A stretch of DNA of 64,000 nt. It comes from Limosilactobacillus sp. WILCCON 0051. Its GTDB lineage: Bacteria; Bacillota; Bacilli; Lactobacillales; Lactobacillaceae. The stretch is taken from the NCBI RefSeq assembly GCF_039955095.1, contig NZ_CP154878.1, positions 1,674,001 through 1,738,000 of the forward strand, written 5' to 3'. The notes beneath the pieces were generated by a model, which was not told where the DNA came from, made no database searches, and saw nothing but the letters and a program-made list of their open reading frames with translations. Of the stretch, positions 52,024 through 60,826 are shown piece by piece. The translations under genes and the position numbers were made by a program. Numbering within the stretch: position 1 is the first letter of the stretch; each line of letters begins with the position of its first letter.

Positions 52024-52262
52024 AAAAACTCGTCCTTCGACGAATCGAGGGACGAGTTGTTCGCGGTACCACCCTGGTTTATGACAATGTCATACGCTCA
52101 AATGACTGATAACGGTCGTCAACCGGGATACAAGGTACCGACTCCGGAAGTGAAATTCACTGATGAAAGCAGAAATGACTTGCAGTCGATGATCATTTCT
52201 CCCTAGATGCCGTCGGTTCAGCTACTAATTTCCATCAAAGTCGTTTTAGTTAAATATAAGGC
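52024..52262 (-). ncRNA. T-box leader of pheST
   Basis: The minus-strand leader contains the T-box CCAGGGTGGTACCGCGAAC (near 52062-52080), a terminator stem AACTCGTCC with GGACGAGTT and T-run (52024-52060), and a stem I with the AAATGA distal loop region. The specifier codon UUC (Phe) is predicted near 52152-52154. Uncharged tRNA-Phe would bind and favour the antiterminator. Confidence 0.93.
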
Positions 52263-52263
52263 T

Positions 52264-52292
52264 ATTTTAGGCAATCATGACAACGCGGTCAA
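52264..52292 (-). promoter_or_regulatory. pheST promoter
   Basis: -35 TTGACC (52287-52292) and -10 TAAAAT (52264-52269), 17 bp apart on the minus strand, immediately before the T-box. Confidence 0.75.
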
Positions 52293-52301
52293 GTCCTAAT
52301 T

Positions 52302-52640
52302 TTAGTCTTTGCCGCACCACTGATCGCTCCATTCGTGCACGGCTTCCATGACTGGCGCCAGATCACGACCTCGTTCAGTCAGCGAATAATCAACCCGACT
52401 TTCCCCAGGATAGGTATTGCGTGAAACAATTCCGTCTTCTTCCAGTTCCTTTAAACGTTCGCAAAGTACCCGGTCGCTGCATTTATCAACGTGTGCGGCC
52501 AGATCCTTGAAACGCTGCGTATGTTCATGCAGCAAGACTTCAATGATTAATCCATTCCATTTTTTGCCCAGCATGGCAAACGTTTCAGTGAACTTTGGAC
52601 ATAGTGTGAAATCATCCTGTTTGACCTTTACTTGATCCAT
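52302..52640 (-). CDS. HxlR-family transcriptional regulator
   Basis: 112 residues. Winged helix with FAMLGKKWNGLIIEVLLHEHTQRFKDLA and the wing NTYPGESRVDYSLTERG. It holds the conserved Cys14 in LCPKF that senses thiol-reactive electrophiles in some members. GAGGGGAAG precedes the ATG. Neighbours are pheS and an HD-domain gene, so its target is not obvious. Single gene, likely autoregulated. Confidence 0.92.
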   Translation of the reverse strand: MDQVKVKQDDFTLCPKFTETFAMLGKKWNGLIIEVLLHEHTQRFKDLAAHVDKCSDRVLCERLKELEEDGIVSRNTYPGESRVDYSLTERGRDLAPVMEAVHEWSDQWCGKD

Positions 52641-52661
52641 GTAATCTTCCCCTCTTCAAAA

Positions 52662-53189
52662 CTAAATCTTTTTACTGTTTTTGGAAGGAGTCGCATGCCA
52701 ATTCACAATTTCTTTTTGCTGCTCAAGTTTTTTGCGCAGTGGGCCGAAAAACTCATGCTCAGCCTCGTAGTTGTCAACCATTGAAACGATCAGGCTCTCC
52801 ATATAGCGTGGTACGGCCATCGTAGCGCCAAACATGTGCTTTAAGATAATATCGCGCTCTTTTTTGTTTAGATGCGTAATCTTTTCGGCATTGCGCAAAG
52901 CAACCCGTGGATGAATAAAGGCATGCGATCCCAGATTGAATTTGGTAGTTCGCCAGTCATAATAAAACAGATCGTGCAAAAGTCCGGCGCGAGCAGTGCT
53001 CTTGTAGTCCAGATGCATTTTCTTTGCCAGCTTGTAGCTGTCGAAAGAAACGGCAATCGAATGCTGCAGGCGATTGGAATGATGATGCTGCTTATAGTGC
53101 GCAAGCCTTTTAACGGCCGGCTGTTCCAGCAGATCTTTGACCAAGGATACATATTCTGGATCTTGACGCCATTCGTTCTCGGTTTTCAT
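52662..53189 (-). CDS. HD-domain hydrolase
   Basis: 175 residues. HHHSNRLQHSIAVSFDSYKLAKK, then GLLHDLFYYDWR gives the H...HD...D metal pattern of HD phosphohydrolases. Resembles YqeK-like or HDIG family proteins. Cytoplasmic; substrate unknown. It is 21 bp upstream of hxlR on the same strand and may be in the same transcript. Confidence 0.85.
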   Translation of the reverse strand: MKTENEWRQDPEYVSLVKDLLEQPAVKRLAHYKQHHHSNRLQHSIAVSFDSYKLAKKMHLDYKSTARAGLLHDLFYYDWRTTKFNLGSHAFIHPRVALRNAEKITHLNKKERDIILKHMFGATMAVPRYMESLIVSMVDNYEAEHEFFGPLRKKLEQQKEIVNWHATPSKNSKKI

Positions 53190-53317
53190 AGTAACTGGCC
53201 CCTTCCTTTATTTGTCAATATCATACATGATTTGCCATCAAAAATAAATTAATAAGCTCTTATAAAATGTAAGTATTAATAGTAAGCAACTCAGCAGGAT
53301 TGACGACAACTGAGGAT

Positions 53318-54091
53318 TTAGTTTTGGGCGTTCAGCTGAAACATTAAGATCCCGGCTGAAACTGCGACATTGAGCGACTCTGCCTGACCACGCATTGGAA
53401 TGTACAGGTTATCCGTCGTCTGCTTTAAAAGCTCATCGCTCATTCCCTGACCCTCATTGCCCATAATCAAGGCAAAATCAGTTCCAGGATGCACATCGCG
53501 GAAATTCTTGGCGGCTGGATTAAGCTGCGTGCCATAGACTGGCGACTGCTGCTGTTTAAAATCGGCAATCCACTTGTTTAGATCGCCTTCAAACAGCTGC
53601 AGGTGAAACTGGCTGCCCTGCATGGAACGGACTACTTTCGGACTGCAGAAGTCAGCGGTCCGATCGCCAGCAACTACTCCCGCAAAGCCGGCCGCGTCAG
53701 CAGTTCTAACCATCGTTCCTACGTTGCCTGGATCCTGCACCCGATCCAGCAGCAGCCAGGCACCCTTTAATGGCAGATCTGGCTTGCGCTTGAGATCCGG
53801 CATGTCAACGATTGCCACGATGCCTTGGGGCGTAATCGTCTCCGTAATATGACGCATGATTTCAGGCGTGACCTGATAGACCGCTTTGACCCGTGATACA
53901 ATATCACTATGTTCAGCCAGCGCTGCCTTGGTGCCGATCAGCTCATGAATCGTCAGTCCGCTTTGAATGGCTTCTTGAACCAGATGCCAGCCATCCAGCA
54001 TGTATTGACCGGTTTGCCGACGGTACTTGCGCGTCTGCAGCTTTTTCCAGTTTTTGACGCGTTGATTGTGAATTGAAGTTAATTCTTCCAT
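53318..54091 (-). CDS. TrmH/SpoU-family RNA 2-prime-O-ribose methyltransferase
   Basis: 257 residues. N-terminal substrate-binding part (NQRVKNWKKLQTRKYRRQTG), then the SpoU knot with LLDRVQDPGNVGTMVRTADAAGF, IMGNEGQGMSDE and the final SLNVAVSAGILMFQL. It methylates rRNA or tRNA ribose with SAM. GAGGTG precedes the ATG. Divergent from the acylphosphatase gene 94 bp away. Confidence 0.93.
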   Translation of the reverse strand: MEELTSIHNQRVKNWKKLQTRKYRRQTGQYMLDGWHLVQEAIQSGLTIHELIGTKAALAEHSDIVSRVKAVYQVTPEIMRHITETITPQGIVAIVDMPDLKRKPDLPLKGAWLLLDRVQDPGNVGTMVRTADAAGFAGVVAGDRTADFCSPKVVRSMQGSQFHLQLFEGDLNKWIADFKQQQSPVYGTQLNPAAKNFRDVHPGTDFALIMGNEGQGMSDELLKQTTDNLYIPMRGQAESLNVAVSAGILMFQLNAQN

Positions 54092-54185
54092 AGTCTAATT
54101 TTTCACCTCAGTTTATCGTTAACTTAATTATACCATTATCCTAATGATCCTTGATAATCGTCAACCGCTTATGGGAGGGGTTTTT

Positions 54186-54458
54186 ATGCTTAATTATCAT
54201 ATTGTCGTCACTGGCCGCGTCCAAGGCGTTGGTTTTCGCTGGTCGACTCACGAACTGGCTTTGCAGCACGGTCTGGTCGGCCAAGTCAAAAATGAATGGG
54301 ACGGCAGCGTGACGATCGATGTCCAAGGTCCAGCCAATGCAGTCAAAATGTTTGTCAAAGAAGTTCAAGCCGGTCCCAACCCATATGCCAAAGTCACCGG
54401 CATGCAGATCGAGCCGCGCGCCATTGAAAGCGACTGGCAGGACTTTAAAATGCGGTGA
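54186..54458 (+). CDS. acyP: Acylphosphatase
   Basis: 90 residues from the ATG at 54186, with GGGAGGGG upstream; an earlier in-frame start lies in the promoter. VTGRVQGVGFRWSTHELA holds the substrate-binding loop and catalytic Arg. GQVKNEWDGSVTIDVQG has the catalytic Asn. Hydrolyses acyl phosphates. Directly upstream of yidC, a pair often seen in lactobacilli. Confidence 0.95.
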   Translation: MLNYHIVVTGRVQGVGFRWSTHELALQHGLVGQVKNEWDGSVTIDVQGPANAVKMFVKEVQAGPNPYAKVTGMQIEPRAIESDWQDFKMR

Positions 54459-54547
54459 TCTTGTTGAAGTTGCTAGATTTTAAGCCCTTTTTAAGGTAAG
54501 ATACAAAATGTTAAATTTATTGAATTCAAAGGAATGAGCTATTTAAA

Positions 54548-55498
54548 ATGAAGAAAAAACGTCTCACCGTGGCCACGCTTTTGGGCGCCATGCTGCTGAT
54601 CTTAAGCGGCTGCGTACGTACCGACAAGCATGGGCATCCAATCGGCTGGGTCTACAACTACATGGCCAAACCCATGCAGCATCTGATGACCTGGCTGGCT
54701 CAGCACATGGGAAACAACTATGGCTGGGCAATCGTCGTGATCGTTGTGATCGTCCGCTTGATTCTTTTGCCGGTCATGATGAGCCAAATGAAAAAATCAA
54801 CGCTGATGCAGGAAAAAATGGCAATGGTGCAGCCGCAACTGCGTGAGCTGCAGCAGCGGCAAAAAGACGCCAAGACGCCACAGGAACAAGCCGCGGTCAG
54901 CCAACAGATGATGCAGCTCTATCGTGACAACAACATCTCAATGACTGGCGGAATCGGCTGTCTGCCATTGCTGATTCAACTGCCGATCTTTGCTGCCCTG
55001 TACGCAGCCATTCGCTACTCGCCAGATCTTTATCATGCTACGTTCATGGGAATGCCTTTAGGGAAGCCAAGCGCAATTTTGGCAATTCTGGCGTTTTTGG
55101 CCTACATGGTCCAGGGTTGGCTTTCTATGATCGGCGTACCTAAAGAACAGCGCAAGCAGATGGGCGCTGCGATGCTGATGAGTCCCGTTATGATCCTGTT
55201 TATTGCCTGGTCCTCTTCTGCCGGATTGGGACTGTACTTTGTGGTCAGCGCCCTGTTTGCCATTCTGCAGACCTGGCTGGTAAATACCTGGCGACCAAAA
55301 CTGCGTGAAAACATCAAACAAGAAATGAAGGATCACCCAGTTAAGCTGCCAGACCCAATTCCGGCTCAGCCAGCTGCCGCCAAGCCGACGACTGATACGA
55401 TCGAACAGCTCAAAAAGTCCCCGGCCAAAACCAAGCCGGCTGCCAATAAGAATCGGCGTCGCAATGCCGGCAAGCAGCATCATCATTCATCCAAGTAG
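54548..55498 (+). CDS. yidC: Membrane protein insertase YidC/OxaA
   Basis: 316 residues. Lipoprotein signal with lipobox ILSGC (Cys22), five membrane helices, and the conserved core MTGGIGCLPLLIQLPIFAALY. Typical Gram-positive YidC1/2 form without the large P1 domain. The tail is rich in Lys/Arg/Pro/Ala and His (ending HHHSSK), which may bind ribosomes. It inserts proteins into the cytoplasmic membrane alone or with Sec. Confidence 0.95.
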   Translation: MKKKRLTVATLLGAMLLILSGCVRTDKHGHPIGWVYNYMAKPMQHLMTWLAQHMGNNYGWAIVVIVVIVRLILLPVMMSQMKKSTLMQEKMAMVQPQLRELQQRQKDAKTPQEQAAVSQQMMQLYRDNNISMTGGIGCLPLLIQLPIFAALYAAIRYSPDLYHATFMGMPLGKPSAILAILAFLAYMVQGWLSMIGVPKEQRKQMGAAMLMSPVMILFIAWSSSAGLGLYFVVSALFAILQTWLVNTWRPKLRENIKQEMKDHPVKLPDPIPAQPAAAKPTTDTIEQLKKSPAKTKPAANKNRRRNAGKQHHHSSK

Positions 55499-55506
55499 TT
55501 GATCCT

Positions 55507-55542
55507 AAAGCATCGCGGTCTGATCGTGACCCGGTGCTTTTT
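55507..55542 (+). terminator. Rho-independent terminator of yidC
   Basis: AAAGCATCGCGGTC with GTGACCCGGTGCTTTTT, small mismatches, T-run. Confidence 0.8.
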
Positions 55543-55581
55543 ATAATCAGACCAAAATCATTAGAAAGGAAGCTCGTAATT

Positions 55582-55992
55582 ATGATCAAGCCAATCTGTC
55601 GCAACCTGCAGATTCTAGCCCAAAAAGCTCGCCCCGCCACCAAACAAGACATCCCTTTAGCTAAAGATCTTTTAGAGACGCTCGCGGCCAATTCCGCGGA
55701 TTGCGTTGGGATGGCAGCCAATATGATCGGCGCGCCGGTTGCAGTAATTGCCGTATCTTTAGGACCAGTCAGCGTAGCCATGCTGAATCCAAAACTGACG
55801 ATCAAAAAAGAGCCTTACCAGACCAAGGAAGGCTGCCTCAGTCTTGATGGTCAGCGCCCAGCAACTCGCTACCAGCAGATTGTCGTTGAATATTTTGATC
55901 TTAACTGGCAAAAACAGTCGCTTTCGTTGACTGGTTTTGCTGCCGAGGCCGTCCAGCATGAGCTCGATCATTGCAATGGCATTATCATCTAA
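55582..55992 (+). CDS. Peptide deformylase-like protein
   Basis: 136 residues from the ATG at 55582 (AAAGGAAG upstream). Motif 1 reads GMAANMIG (about 43-50): Met48 replaces the Gln that forms the oxyanion hole in the usual GxGxAAxQ. Motif 2 EGCLS (Cys85) and motif 3 HELDH (His126, Glu127, His130) supply the metal site. The protein is shorter than Firmicute type II deformylases. It could deformylate poorly or act on another substrate. Monocistronic with its own terminators. Confidence 0.85.
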   Translation: MIKPICRNLQILAQKARPATKQDIPLAKDLLETLAANSADCVGMAANMIGAPVAVIAVSLGPVSVAMLNPKLTIKKEPYQTKEGCLSLDGQRPATRYQQIVVEYFDLNWQKQSLSLTGFAAEAVQHELDHCNGIII

Positions 55993-55999
55993 ATCATCA

Positions 56000-56047
56000 G
56001 AGCCGATTTATCTCAACGATTCTTTTTTGAGACGAATCGGCTTTTTA
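56000..56047 (+). terminator. Rho-independent terminator
   Basis: AGAGCCGATT...AATCGGCTTTTT with an inner ATCTCAA/TTGAGA stem, just after the deformylase-like gene. Confidence 0.85.
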
Positions 56048-56151
56048 TTTTTGATCTGATGCAGTTCAACCATTACGCTGACCGGTTTTTATTTTATAAT
56101 ATGAGCAAGGCTTGTCTAATCAGCGATCCTAAAGCAAAGGGATGGTAAGAA

Positions 56152-57510
56152 TTGAAACATCATGAATCGATCATCGGCGAGTTAAACAACTACATCGTCC
56201 GCAACGTTACCGCTTCGGTCGGCCTTTCAATCTATATTCTGATTGATACGCTTTTTATCTCAATGGCTGCCGGAGCAATGGGCTTGACCGTCTTGAACCT
56301 GGCGCTGCCCATCTATAGTCTTTTCAGCTGTACTGGCCTGCTTTTGGGCGTGGGCGGCGCCGCTTATTTTTCATTGAACAAGATTGACCATCCGGAACGC
56401 GTTAAGACGCTTTACAGTGAACTGGTTATTTTTGCCGTTTTGCTGGGGACCGCAGTCATTATTTTAATCAATCTGTTTACACAGCCGCTGGCAACGATTC
56501 TGGGGGCCAATGATCAAACCATGGGCATGGCAATCAAATATCTGCGGCTGATGTCAATTGATGCGCCGGTTACCATGGCCAACTACATCACCGTTAATTT
56601 CGTCCGCAATGACAATCACCCCGGCTTGACCATGCGTGCTGCTTTGATTGAAAGCTTTGTCGTCATCATCTTTGACTGGTTCTTTATTTTTGGCCTGCAT
56701 CTTCAGATCGAAGGGGCCGCTTTGGCAGCAGTCGTTTCGCCAGCAACCAGTCTGATTGTGCTTTCTTTTCATAAACGTTTTCCATATCGGCAACTGGAAT
56801 GGCACTGGGTCTGGCCAAGGCTCAAAACGCTTAAAACGGCTGCCAAGCTTGGCGTTTCAGCCTGCTTAAACGAATTGAGCACCGGCGTTTCAATCTATGT
56901 CTTCAACATGGTTTTGCTAAAGCTCAGCGGCAACTACGCCGTGGCAGCTTATGGCGTGATCTCAAACATCGCCATCGTCACCATTGCAATTGCCAACGGG
57001 GTCGCTTTAGGAGTTCAGCCGCTAGCCAGTCGCGAATATGGGACGCGGCATTTTCGCAACGTCCGACTGGCTTTAAGACACGGTATAAAAATTACGGCGG
57101 CAATTGCAGTTTTGGCATTTATCGCCTTGGTGGCATTCCGTCATCCGATCATTACGCTGTTCAACCATGATCATTCTCTACAGCTGACCCGCTATGCCAT
57201 GGCGGGAATGCCGATCTACTTTACCAGCACTTTATTTTCAGCGATCAATCTGTTGATGATTATTTTCCTGACTGCCATTAACTGTGCCACGCTTTCATTT
57301 TCACTATCATTTTTAAGAGGCTACGTCGTCTTACTGCCGGCCATCATTCTAATGGGGTGGCTGTTCGGCATTAATGGCGTTTGGGCTGCCGTACCAGTAA
57401 CGGAGCTTTTGATCACGCTGGTTGGCTTTTTCCTGGTTCATCAGCAGGATCATCGGCTCAAACTGATGGAAGACGCCCAAAGAAAATCAAATCTGACTGA
57501 ATCAATCTAA
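56152..57510 (+). CDS. MATE-family efflux protein
   Basis: 452 residues, 12 membrane helices, starting with TTG (AAAGGGATGG upstream). LNLALPIYSLFSCTGLLLGVGGAAYFSL and the GVQPLASREYG block in the second half are characteristic of the MATE/MepA-like branch. Exports drugs or other organic cations using sodium or proton gradients. Substrate unknown. Converges with the arlSR genes. Confidence 0.93.
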   Translation: MKHHESIIGELNNYIVRNVTASVGLSIYILIDTLFISMAAGAMGLTVLNLALPIYSLFSCTGLLLGVGGAAYFSLNKIDHPERVKTLYSELVIFAVLLGTAVIILINLFTQPLATILGANDQTMGMAIKYLRLMSIDAPVTMANYITVNFVRNDNHPGLTMRAALIESFVVIIFDWFFIFGLHLQIEGAALAAVVSPATSLIVLSFHKRFPYRQLEWHWVWPRLKTLKTAAKLGVSACLNELSTGVSIYVFNMVLLKLSGNYAVAAYGVISNIAIVTIAIANGVALGVQPLASREYGTRHFRNVRLALRHGIKITAAIAVLAFIALVAFRHPIITLFNHDHSLQLTRYAMAGMPIYFTSTLFSAINLLMIIFLTAINCATLSFSLSFLRGYVVLLPAIILMGWLFGINGVWAAVPVTELLITLVGFFLVHQQDHRLKLMEDAQRKSNLTESI

Positions 57511-57515
57511 AATAT

Positions 57516-57550
57516 AAAAACCTCGCTTCAGCTTTGAAACGAGGTTTTTA
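57516..57550. terminator. Bidirectional terminator
   Basis: AAAAACCTCG, TTCAGCTTTGAA, CGAGGTTTTT, between MATE and the histidine kinase gene. Confidence 0.9.
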
Positions 57551-57578
57551 TTTTGTTTGCAGCAATTAAATATTGCGC

Positions 57579-59063
57579 TTATTTGTCTTTTTCAATCGGC
57601 TTTTCCTTCACGATCGGTAAAGTAATCCGAAACAGCGATCCGGAGCCGACCGTACTTTCAACGGCAATATGACCATGATAGCCTTCTACCAGCCGCTTGG
57701 CAATTGCCAGTCCCAGACCGTTGCCGCCTTTTTTGCGACTGCGAGCCTTATCAACGCGATAGAAGCGGTCAAAGACATGCAGCACGTCTTCTTGGGGAAT
57801 CCCCTCGCCAAAGTCCTGAACGCCGATTTCAACGGCATTCAGGTTGCGTGATAAGGAGAGATGAACTTCCTTGCGATCCTTAGAATATTTCACGGCATTG
57901 TCAAACAAGATGATCAGAATCTGTTCAAGATGATCACGATAGATGTGTACTGGAACGTCTTCATGCAGATCGTCATCAAAACGGAAAACGTAGTCAGGGT
58001 ACAGCATCTTGAAATTGTTAAAGACCTGTTCAACCACGTCTTTAACCTCAGTGACGGCATCGTGAAACTTAACGTCAACTTGTTCGGCACGGGTCAGATC
58101 AAGCATTTCTTTGATCAGACTGTTCATCCGTGTCGTTTCTTTCAAAGCGGCGGCAATTGACTCATCCAAGACCTGAGGATCATCCTTGCCCCAGCGCTGC
58201 AGCATTTCCATGTGTCCTTGAATAATGGCAACCGGCGTTCTGAGCTCGTGTGAAACGTCACTGACAAATTGTGTTTGCTGATCAATATAGCGCTGGGTCT
58301 GATCAAGCATTTGATTAAACATGCGTGATAATTCGCCCAGCTCGTCATTTAATTCAGTAACGTCTTTTGGCACGCGCGCATCGCTGGTTGGATCATCTCG
58401 TACCACTGTCAAGGTATCATGAATATCATTTAATGGACTCAGCCAGTAATAAGACAGGAAATAGCCCAGCAGGCCGCTGGCAATCACGACCAGACAAAGG
58501 GCCAGCACCGAAATCAAAATCAAGCGTTTAAAGACTTGATAGTACTGCTTGAGATCATTTTCGACCTGAACATAGCCAATGATCGTGCCATCATGCGACA
58601 GGATCGGCTCTCGGCCAACCATAATCCGATGATGGCCGCCCTTGACCATTTCGGTTTTGGCTTGTTTGGACGTTTTAAGCGGCAGCGTGGCCTTGGCAGT
58701 TTGGAAAATCTTTTTTCCATTACTGTTCATCACGGTAACCGTCACTCGTGAATTGCTCAAGCCCTGGACCAAAGGCTGACGATAAAATTCGGTCGTGCTG
58801 TTGAGATTGGTCTCATGCTCAAAAATCGACCGCACCTTGCCCTTGGTCAGAGAACTTTCGCCAGCATTCCCCAGCTGACGCACCACGACGGACATATTAT
58901 GATTAAGCTCGCTGCGTTCTTGCTGTAGTAGGTTTTGCGTGAAGGCACTGAACAGCGAAATCACTACGATCATTGAAATGATTAAAGATCCGATGGCCGT
59001 GCCAATGGCCCACTTTACCTTGAGCGAAACGAAGCGAGATGATTTTGATTGCTTTTCGCTCAT
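57579..59063 (-). CDS. arlS: ArlS-type sensor histidine kinase
   Basis: 494 residues. Two membrane helices (about 12-36 and 176-200) enclose an extracytoplasmic sensor domain of about 140 residues, followed by HAMP, the HisKA H-box VSDVSHELRTPVAIIQGH and the ATPase with N-box LFDNAVKY, G1 DFGEGIP, and G2 GNGLGLAIAKRL. It resembles ArlS of staphylococci and lactobacilli. It phosphorylates the cognate regulator encoded 19 bp upstream. Confidence 0.93.
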   Translation of the reverse strand: MSEKQSKSSRFVSLKVKWAIGTAIGSLIISMIVVISLFSAFTQNLLQQERSELNHNMSVVVRQLGNAGESSLTKGKVRSIFEHETNLNSTTEFYRQPLVQGLSNSRVTVTVMNSNGKKIFQTAKATLPLKTSKQAKTEMVKGGHHRIMVGREPILSHDGTIIGYVQVENDLKQYYQVFKRLILISVLALCLVVIASGLLGYFLSYYWLSPLNDIHDTLTVVRDDPTSDARVPKDVTELNDELGELSRMFNQMLDQTQRYIDQQTQFVSDVSHELRTPVAIIQGHMEMLQRWGKDDPQVLDESIAAALKETTRMNSLIKEMLDLTRAEQVDVKFHDAVTEVKDVVEQVFNNFKMLYPDYVFRFDDDLHEDVPVHIYRDHLEQILIILFDNAVKYSKDRKEVHLSLSRNLNAVEIGVQDFGEGIPQEDVLHVFDRFYRVDKARSRKKGGNGLGLAIAKRLVEGYHGHIAVESTVGSGSLFRITLPIVKEKPIEKDK

Positions 59064-59082
59064 AAAGACCCTTCTTTATCGA

Positions 59083-59769
59083 CTAGGAACGAATTACGTA
59101 GCCAGTACCCCGCACGGTTTGAATATAGCTCTTTTCGCCAGGGCGGTCGATCTTATTACGCAGGTAACGGATATAGACATCCACAACATTGGTCTCAACC
59201 TTGGAGTCATATCCCCAGACCTTGCTGAGCAGTTCCTTACGCGACATGACAACATTGATGTTTTCCATCAGAATCAAAAGCAGTTCATATTCACGCTTGG
59301 TAAGATTAATGATCTCATCGCCACGACGAACGACGCGGTTTTCCTTTTCAATCGTCAAGTCTTTATACGTAACCGTTGTCTGATGACTCTTGGCATTGCC
59401 GCCTTCAATGCTGATTCGACGCAGCAGTGCCCGCACGCGGGCCAGCAGTTCTTCGATGGCAAATGGCTTAACGATATAGTCGTCGGCACCATGATCCAGG
59501 CCAGAAACCCGGTCAATAACTGAATCGCGCGCCGTCATGATAATAATTGGCGTGTCCTTGACTTCCCGCACGCGACGGGCAACTTCAATCCCGTTCAGTT
59601 CTGGCAGCATCAAATCAAGCAGAATCACGTCAAAGTCCTGATTTAAGGCAGCATCCAGTCCGGCGCGGCCATCCAGCTCGACATCGGTTTCGTATCCTTC
59701 ATGCTTTAATTCTAGTTCTACGAATCGTGCCAGGTTTTCTTCATCTTCAATAATTAAAATCCGACTCAT
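59083..59769 (-). CDS. arlR: ArlR-type OmpR-family response regulator
   Basis: 228 residues from the ATG at 59769 (GAGGAG upstream). Receiver domain with IIEDEENLARF, phospho-acceptor Asp in VILLDLMLPELNG, and Lys in VKPFAIEEL. C-terminal winged helix LTKREYELLLILMEN, VDVYIRYLRNKID and VRGTGYVIR. Works with ArlS at the promoter of envelope and stress genes. Same strand and operon. Confidence 0.95.
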   Translation of the reverse strand: MSRILIIEDEENLARFVELELKHEGYETDVELDGRAGLDAALNQDFDVILLDLMLPELNGIEVARRVREVKDTPIIIMTARDSVIDRVSGLDHGADDYIVKPFAIEELLARVRALLRRISIEGGNAKSHQTTVTYKDLTIEKENRVVRRGDEIINLTKREYELLLILMENINVVMSRKELLSKVWGYDSKVETNVVDVYIRYLRNKIDRPGEKSYIQTVRGTGYVIRS

Positions 59770-59920
59770 ATTAAAACGCTCCTCGTTTAAATTGGTGGGT
59801 CTTACTCCCACATAATAACCACACCAATTTTATCACAGAAAATTAATCTGCCCTACCTTTGAGATTAATTAAACTGTGTTAAAATTAAAATTTCTTCAAT
59901 CTTTAACATTCTTTACATAA

Positions 59921-59962
59921 AAAAAGACCTTCCCAGGTCCGGCGCCTCGAGAAAGGTCTTTA
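59921..59962 (-). terminator. Rho-independent terminator of rpmF
   Basis: AAAGACCTT/AAGGTCTTT with a GC-rich middle and a T-run on the minus strand. Confidence 0.8.
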
Positions 59963-59982
59963 ATCGAATAAAATCGACGTGA

Positions 59983-60159
59983 TTAGTTGTTTTCAACAGC
60001 TTGCTTGCCGTTGTAGTAACCACAGCTTGGGCAAACCATGTGTGACTTGCGCAGTTCACCACAGTTTGGACATGGAGCCAAGCCAGGCACAGTCAGCTTG
60101 ATGTGACCACGACGATTGCGCTTACGCGTCTTGGATGTCTTCCGTGCTGGTACAGCCAT
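59983..60159 (-). CDS. rpmF: 50S ribosomal protein L32
   Basis: 58 residues from the ATG at 60159 (AAGGAGG upstream): [19 protein letters not shown], then the zinc ribbon [20 protein letters not shown] with all four Cys. Lies downstream of yceD as in nearly all bacteria. Confidence 0.97.
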   Translation of the reverse strand: MAVPARKTSKTRKRNRRGHIKLTVPGLAPCPNCGELRKSHMVCPSCGYYNGKQAVENN

Positions 60160-60210
60160 GTGTGACACCTCCTTCAAATAATCTATCCACTAGTGGTTTT
60201 TAACCGTTCG

Positions 60211-60765
60211 CTAATTTTGGTTATCCTGATCAGGAAATAAATTTTTTAGCTTAGCGAAACGTGGATCAACATGTTCCTTATCCGGTACCTGATTGATATT
60301 GTCCTCGGCAACAACTTCCCAGCCTTTGCCATTTGGCATCTGCGAGCTGTTTTTTTCATCTTCGGACAATACCTGCATTGGAACCTGCTCAATGATATTT
60401 TCCGCCAAAACATTGTCAAAATCAATCGTGTCATGCGGATCAGGTAAAACGAAAACCAAGTCATCGTCTTGATAGCGACCAACATGCGTTTCATCATTGA
60501 CATAGGTTTCGACAAAAGCAAAATCCAATGGCAATTCGACCGGTTTCAGCGAACGGCTGGATGGTACGGTCAGCGTTGTCTTAACGTTGACGCTTAAAGT
60601 AGCATCACCCTGATCATAGACCACGTAGCCGTCAACCTCAACAGGCTGACAGTTAAGGACCTGATTAGGGAACCGTTCTGTCAGTGATGCGTTTAGATCA
60701 AAAGTACTTTGAATATGCAGCGGCTCATCATGATAGCGATGAAGTTCAGCCAACGTCCATTTCAC
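60211..60765 (-). CDS. yceD: YceD/DUF177 family protein
   Basis: 184 residues. LPLDFAFVETYVND and the ILAENIIEQVPMQVLSE-like stretch (DNVLAENIIEQVPMQ) characterise the DUF177 family, linked to 23S rRNA accumulation in plants and E. coli. The usual Cys pair is missing here. Acidic C-terminus. It is the gene before rpmF and is probably cotranscribed with it. Confidence 0.93.
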   Translation of the reverse strand: MKWTLAELHRYHDEPLHIQSTFDLNASLTERFPNQVLNCQPVEVDGYVVYDQGDATLSVNVKTTLTVPSSRSLKPVELPLDFAFVETYVNDETHVGRYQDDDLVFVLPDPHDTIDFDNVLAENIIEQVPMQVLSEDEKNSSQMPNGKGWEVVAEDNINQVPDKEHVDPRFAKLKNLFPDQDNQN

Positions 60766-60826
60766 GGTACTAACCTCCTAATGCAACAAGCGTTATTATA
60801 CTAGTCCCAAGTTTGCTTGTCAATGT

